Positions 61,391-64,000 of a DNA stretch of 64,000 nt are shown here, one piece after another. Position numbers and translations under genes: made by a program. The notes below the pieces were generated by a model. That model did no database searches. It was not told the DNA's origin and saw nothing but the letters and a program-made list of their open reading frames with translations. The DNA is from CAVXXD01 sp963765625. Its GTDB lineage: Bacteria > Actinomycetota > Geothermincolia > Geothermincolales > Geothermincolaceae. Position 1 is the stretch's first letter, and the number at the start of each line of letters is the position of its first letter. Location: assembly GCA_963765625.1 (NCBI GenBank), contig CAVXXD010000016.1:177195-241194 (forward strand), in the 5' to 3' direction.

Positions 61391-61459
61391 TGGTCACCAC
61401 GAACCCGGGGAGCAAATGGTGAAACCGGCCCGAACATCTTTGATGTGTCGGGTTTTTTT
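61391..61459 (+). ncRNA. structured RNA element 1 with terminator
   Basis: TGGTCACC-N18-ATGGTGAAACC can fold as GGTCACC paired with GGTG/ACC across an AA bulge. The loop contains CGGGGAGC. Hairpin CCCGAACAT/ATGTGTCGGG (61429-61452) and seven T follow, a textbook intrinsic terminator. A closely similar element lies 121 bp downstream. Together they look like tandem riboswitch-type attenuators; no known aptamer core is recognised. Confidence 0.55.
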
Positions 61460-61511
61460 GTTGGGCCTTTTGAAGGGCATATGCGGGAAGCCGAGATCCG
61501 CGGTTGCTAAA

Positions 61512-61578
61512 TGGTCACCTTGACCGCGGGGAGCTAATGGTGAAACCGACCCGAGCATGTTTAGTGTTCGGGTTTTTT
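61512..61578 (+). ncRNA. structured RNA element 2 with terminator
   Basis: Second copy of the element at 61391: TGGTCACC, CGGGGAGC, AATGGTGAAACC and the terminator hairpin CCCGAGCAT/GTGTTCGGG with six T (61550-61578). Most differences from copy 1 fall in loops or preserve pairing. It ends 80 bp before the start of the secreted protein. Confidence 0.55.
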
Positions 61579-61658
61579 ATACGAATCTAGTTGGGCAACT
61601 CCATAAGGATCAGTCTTGAGGAACCAGGCCCCCGGGCCGCAATTTCAGGAGGTTCATC

Positions 61659-64000
61659 ATGTTGGGTTATGGCAGGGCGAAAGACTCCATATCGTCCAGG
61701 ACAGGAACAATATTCGTTGTGGTGGCCATGTTGCTGACCATGGTGAACGTGCCGGTTATGGCCAAGGGCACCGTGCCGGTTGTATCCACCGACAAAGCCG
61801 ACTACCAACCCGCCGAGACGGTCACGGTCAAAGGCACCGGTTTCGGCATATCTGAATCATATGACGTGGTGATCAAGCTGCCAGACGGCAACTACGCCAA
61901 GGGCCCTGGCGGGACCTATTCTTCAAAACCAAAGAATGCGGAAGCCACCGTAACAACCACCACGGAATCGGGTCAGACGGTCACCGGTTCATCGGACGAT
62001 ACTTCCGGAGGGAGGACCCAGCAGGCAGCAGGCCAGGCTGAGCTCAAACAGTCAAAGAATGTCTGGAGCACGATCTCCGCCAGTGACAGCGGCAAGATAA
62101 CGTTAACTTTTTCTCAGACCTCTGCTGTCGGAAGCTACCAGGTTCTGATATATCAGTGTCCGTGGGATGGCAGCGCCGTCAGCTCGGTAGCTAAAACAAC
62201 CTTTACTGTCAGCGAGAAGGTTATAGAGCATGAGGCAGAATCCGGGGCGCCGGTTGTTGATGAAGAAGCAGCGAAGGGTAAGGTAGAAAAGCCGTCGACT
62301 CAGGAAACAACGAATCAGGATAGGGCGATGGGCACGGCCCCGACCAGCACGCTGGCACTGGCCGCGGAAGCGCTAAGCGGACCCACTATCACAACCGATG
62401 CCACATCATATGAATTCGGTGGCACTATGACCACGGTGACCATCACTGGCACCGGCCTTACGGAGAATACGGCGTACGATATCCCGGTGATAGGGCCCGG
62501 CGGCAGCATTTGGCTTATAGCGAGCGATGGAACTTTTCAGCCTGACGCATGGGGAACCGCAACGAGTGACGGCACCGGCACATTTACCTATCAGTATTTC
62601 CTGGTTGGAGTTGTTGGTACGTATGAGGCAAGAGCGTATGCCTCTCCGTGGAGCGGCGATACAGGCGAAACCTCGCTGGCCTCGGCTACATTCAGCGCCA
62701 CGGACAATTCTGGCAAGGCCGCGGCCAGTCTGGACCAGTTGAGAAACGGGCCGATAAGTGCGCCCATCGATCCCGGCAACTGGGAGAATGGTAACCTCAA
62801 CGGTTCACAAGCACATTACAGGGAGGGCCAATCTGTCCCGTATCGGACGACGATGACGGGTCTCCCGGTGGGTTCCGTGGTCACCATAACCATCGAGTAC
62901 GATTCAATTGAGAGCGGAAAACACGCTCTCGACTATATAACCACCTACGATAACTGTGACAACCATATCTGGACCAATCTGCCAGGCGTTACAGGTGTTT
63001 CCCCTCTGACTACCACGTTTGGTGCCCCGGCGCCTAGTAACGCCCCGCCCAGCTGGGGTTCTGTGAGCACCAACATGACCCTCTTCGGGGGGACCATCAC
63101 CAACATAGTGGCCAACCCGAGCACCGGCCAGGACTGCAATGCCGCGAAGAGCGCGGTTGACGTCACCTTCGTGGTTGGCAGCAGCACCGCTGTTCTGGCC
63201 TGGGGAGGCCATATTGCTTCCAGGTATGACTGGGGCCTCGGCAATTCGGCGAGTGCGCTTTCCGGTTCGCCCTATCACACCCGGCTTATAACCTGGACCG
63301 TCGCCGGGGTGCCTTCCAGCATCGGCAACCAGGACCGTTCCCTGCAGGCCGGCGCGGTATATCCGCTTCCACCCAGGGTCGAAGTGATCAAGGAAGCAAA
63401 TCCCATAGAGATTCCCGAAGAGGGCGGGCTGGTAACTTATACCATCACCGTTAAGAACCTCGGGATCGACCCGTTTATCATTACTTCTCTGATAGACGAC
63501 AAGTTCGGCAACCTGTCCGGTCTATCTCCGACGCCCATCAACATGACCATCACCGGCTATGGATCCTATACATGGACCATGCAGAAGGTTTTGCCGCCAA
63601 AACCGGCAGGCACGACGCATATTAATACTGTAACTGTGGTGGCAAAGGAACTCGAGGACAACCAGACTGCGACGGACTCGGATGACGCTACGGTCACCTA
63701 CAAGCACATACCGTTTACCATCACGGTGGTAAAGACGGCCAACCCGACCTCGGTGCCCGAAACCGGCGGGTGGGTAGAGTTCACCTTCTTCGTCCAGAAC
63801 AACAGCAACAAAATAGTCACTCTGACCTATCTCAGCGATGATGTATACGGAGATCTTCTGACTGCCACGGTCACCCTGGGCGCCTATGGCCATTATGAGG
63901 TCAAGAAGACATACTGGGTCGAGGGTGACGCCTCCGGCCTCGATCACGTAAACCTCGTTACTGCAAAAGCCGAGGATAGCTGCGGCTATGAAGCCACTGA
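61659..64000 (+). CDS. large secreted protein with DUF11-like/Ig-like repeats, continues beyond the window
   Basis: 780 codons are open to the right edge. ATG 61659 has AGGAGG six bases upstream. Signal peptide: basic start, then TGTIFVVVAMLLTMVNVPVMA. An Ig-like domain (VVSTDKADYQPAETVTVKGTGF) is followed by a Thr/Ser/Lys/Glu-rich linker, and a second domain of the same type lies near residue 240 (TTDATSYEFGGTMTTVTITGTGL). Near residue 585 and again near 690 are DUF11-type units (EEGGLVTYTITVKNLGIDP and ETGGWVEFTFFVQNNSNK). Likely a cell-surface or sheath protein. Two terminator-bearing RNA elements in its leader suggest conditional expression. Confidence 0.85.
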   Translation, partial: MLGYGRAKDSISSRTGTIFVVVAMLLTMVNVPVMAKGTVPVVSTDKADYQPAETVTVKGTGFGISESYDVVIKLPDGNYAKGPGGTYSSKPKNAEATVTTTTESGQTVTGSSDDTSGGRTQQAAGQAELKQSKNVWSTISASDSGKITLTFSQTSAVGSYQVLIYQCPWDGSAVSSVAKTTFTVSEKVIEHEAESGAPVVDEEAAKGKVEKPSTQETTNQDRAMGTAPTSTLALAAEALSGPTITTDATSYEFGGTMTTVTITGTGLTENTAYDIPVIGPGGSIWLIASDGTFQPDAWGTATSDGTGTFTYQYFLVGVVGTYEARAYASPWSGDTGETSLASATFSATDNSGKAAASLDQLRNGPISAPIDPGNWENGNLNGSQAHYREGQSVPYRTTMTGLPVGSVVTITIEYDSIESGKHALDYITTYDNCDNHIWTNLPGVTGVSPLTTTFGAPAPSNAPPSWGSVSTNMTLFGGTITNIVANPSTGQDCNAAKSAVDVTFVVGSSTAVLAWGGHIASRYDWGLGNSASALSGSPYHTRLITWTVAGVPSSIGNQDRSLQAGAVYPLPPRVEVIKEANPIEIPEEGGLVTYTITVKNLGIDPFIITSLIDDKFGNLSGLSPTPINMTITGYGSYTWTMQKVLPPKPAGTTHINTVTVVAKELEDNQTATDSDDATVTYKHIPFTITVVKTANPTSVPETGGWVEFTFFVQNNSNKIVTLTYLSDDVYGDLLTATVTLGAYGHYEVKKTYWVEGDASGLDHVNLVTAKAEDSCGYEAT

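Noticed and set aside
61391..61578. c-di-GMP, SAM, TPP, fluoride or cobalamin riboswitch identity for the tandem elements
   Set aside because: None of the invariant core segments of these classes as I know them is present; left unassigned.
1..64000. CRISPR array, IS element or rRNA operon
   Set aside because: No regularly spaced short repeats, no transposase frame with terminal inverted repeats and no rRNA-like stretch were found on either strand by reading.

Overview
The window is a 64 kb piece of a GC-rich bacterial chromosome, probably a deep-branching, anaerobic Actinomycetota. This assignment is an inference. It rests on the exported protein built from 'AEGSTDGGMETFVLVQNP' repeats (46.5-49.0 kb), a repeat type I associate with uncultured deep actinobacterial lineages, and on the anaerobic CoA-ester gene set. 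No rRNA or marker gene in the window settles it.

Left flank (1-9.1 kb): housekeeping and small genes. These are the ribosome-associated GTPase TypA, an acyltransferase, a MarR regulator, an alpha/beta hydrolase, a diguanylate cyclase, small membrane or zinc-ribbon proteins and an ankyrin protein. A decayed ferredoxin-type gene and a Fic gene with two in-frame stops lie here too.

Centre (9.2-49.3 kb): a 40 kb block flanked by a 97-bp direct repeat. The repeat carries the 3' half of tRNA-Phe plus its terminator; the right copy belongs to an intact tRNA-Phe and the left copy is a truncated remnant. This is the layout of an element inserted into a tRNA gene, although no integrase survives. The block holds: a zinc-knuckle protein and its frameshifted paralogue; a flavoprotein/Fe-S cassette (11.4-18.6 kb); a HAMP membrane sensor; a PocR-type histidine kinase with a NarL-type response regulator; and a long operon (25.4-38.1 kb). 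That operon encodes two acyl-CoA dehydrogenases, three related helical proteins of unknown function, a four-gene set resembling class I benzoyl-CoA reductase (BzdNOPQ/BcrCBAD), a protein resembling a CO dehydrogenase/acetyl-CoA synthase subunit, a CooC/MinD-type ATPase and ETF. A roughly 3.4 kb tandem duplication (acyl-CoA dehydrogenase, acyl-CoA synthetase, small membrane protein) follows. Six promoters share one architecture: two 11-bp repeats with a 22-bp period, a TATAC-like -10, then the palindrome AGCATATGCT 35 bp from the second repeat. A seventh, partial copy also occurs. I read the block as a co-regulated island for anaerobic breakdown of an aromatic or alicyclic acid through its CoA ester: synthetase activates, reductase de-aromatises, dehydrogenases and ETF oxidise. 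Many single-base frameshifts sit between 30.8 and 41.1 kb, so the pathway is either decaying or the underlying sequence has indel errors.

Right flank (49.3-64 kb): a tRNA-Glu, tRNA-Asp, tRNA-Phe operon; a YkgJ-type cysteine-cluster protein; a VOC protein; a PotD-like lipoprotein overlapping a PAS sensor kinase; and an AddA/AddB-like helicase-nuclease pair. A roughly 600 bp leader with two tandem structured-RNA-like elements precedes a large secreted protein that runs off the right edge.
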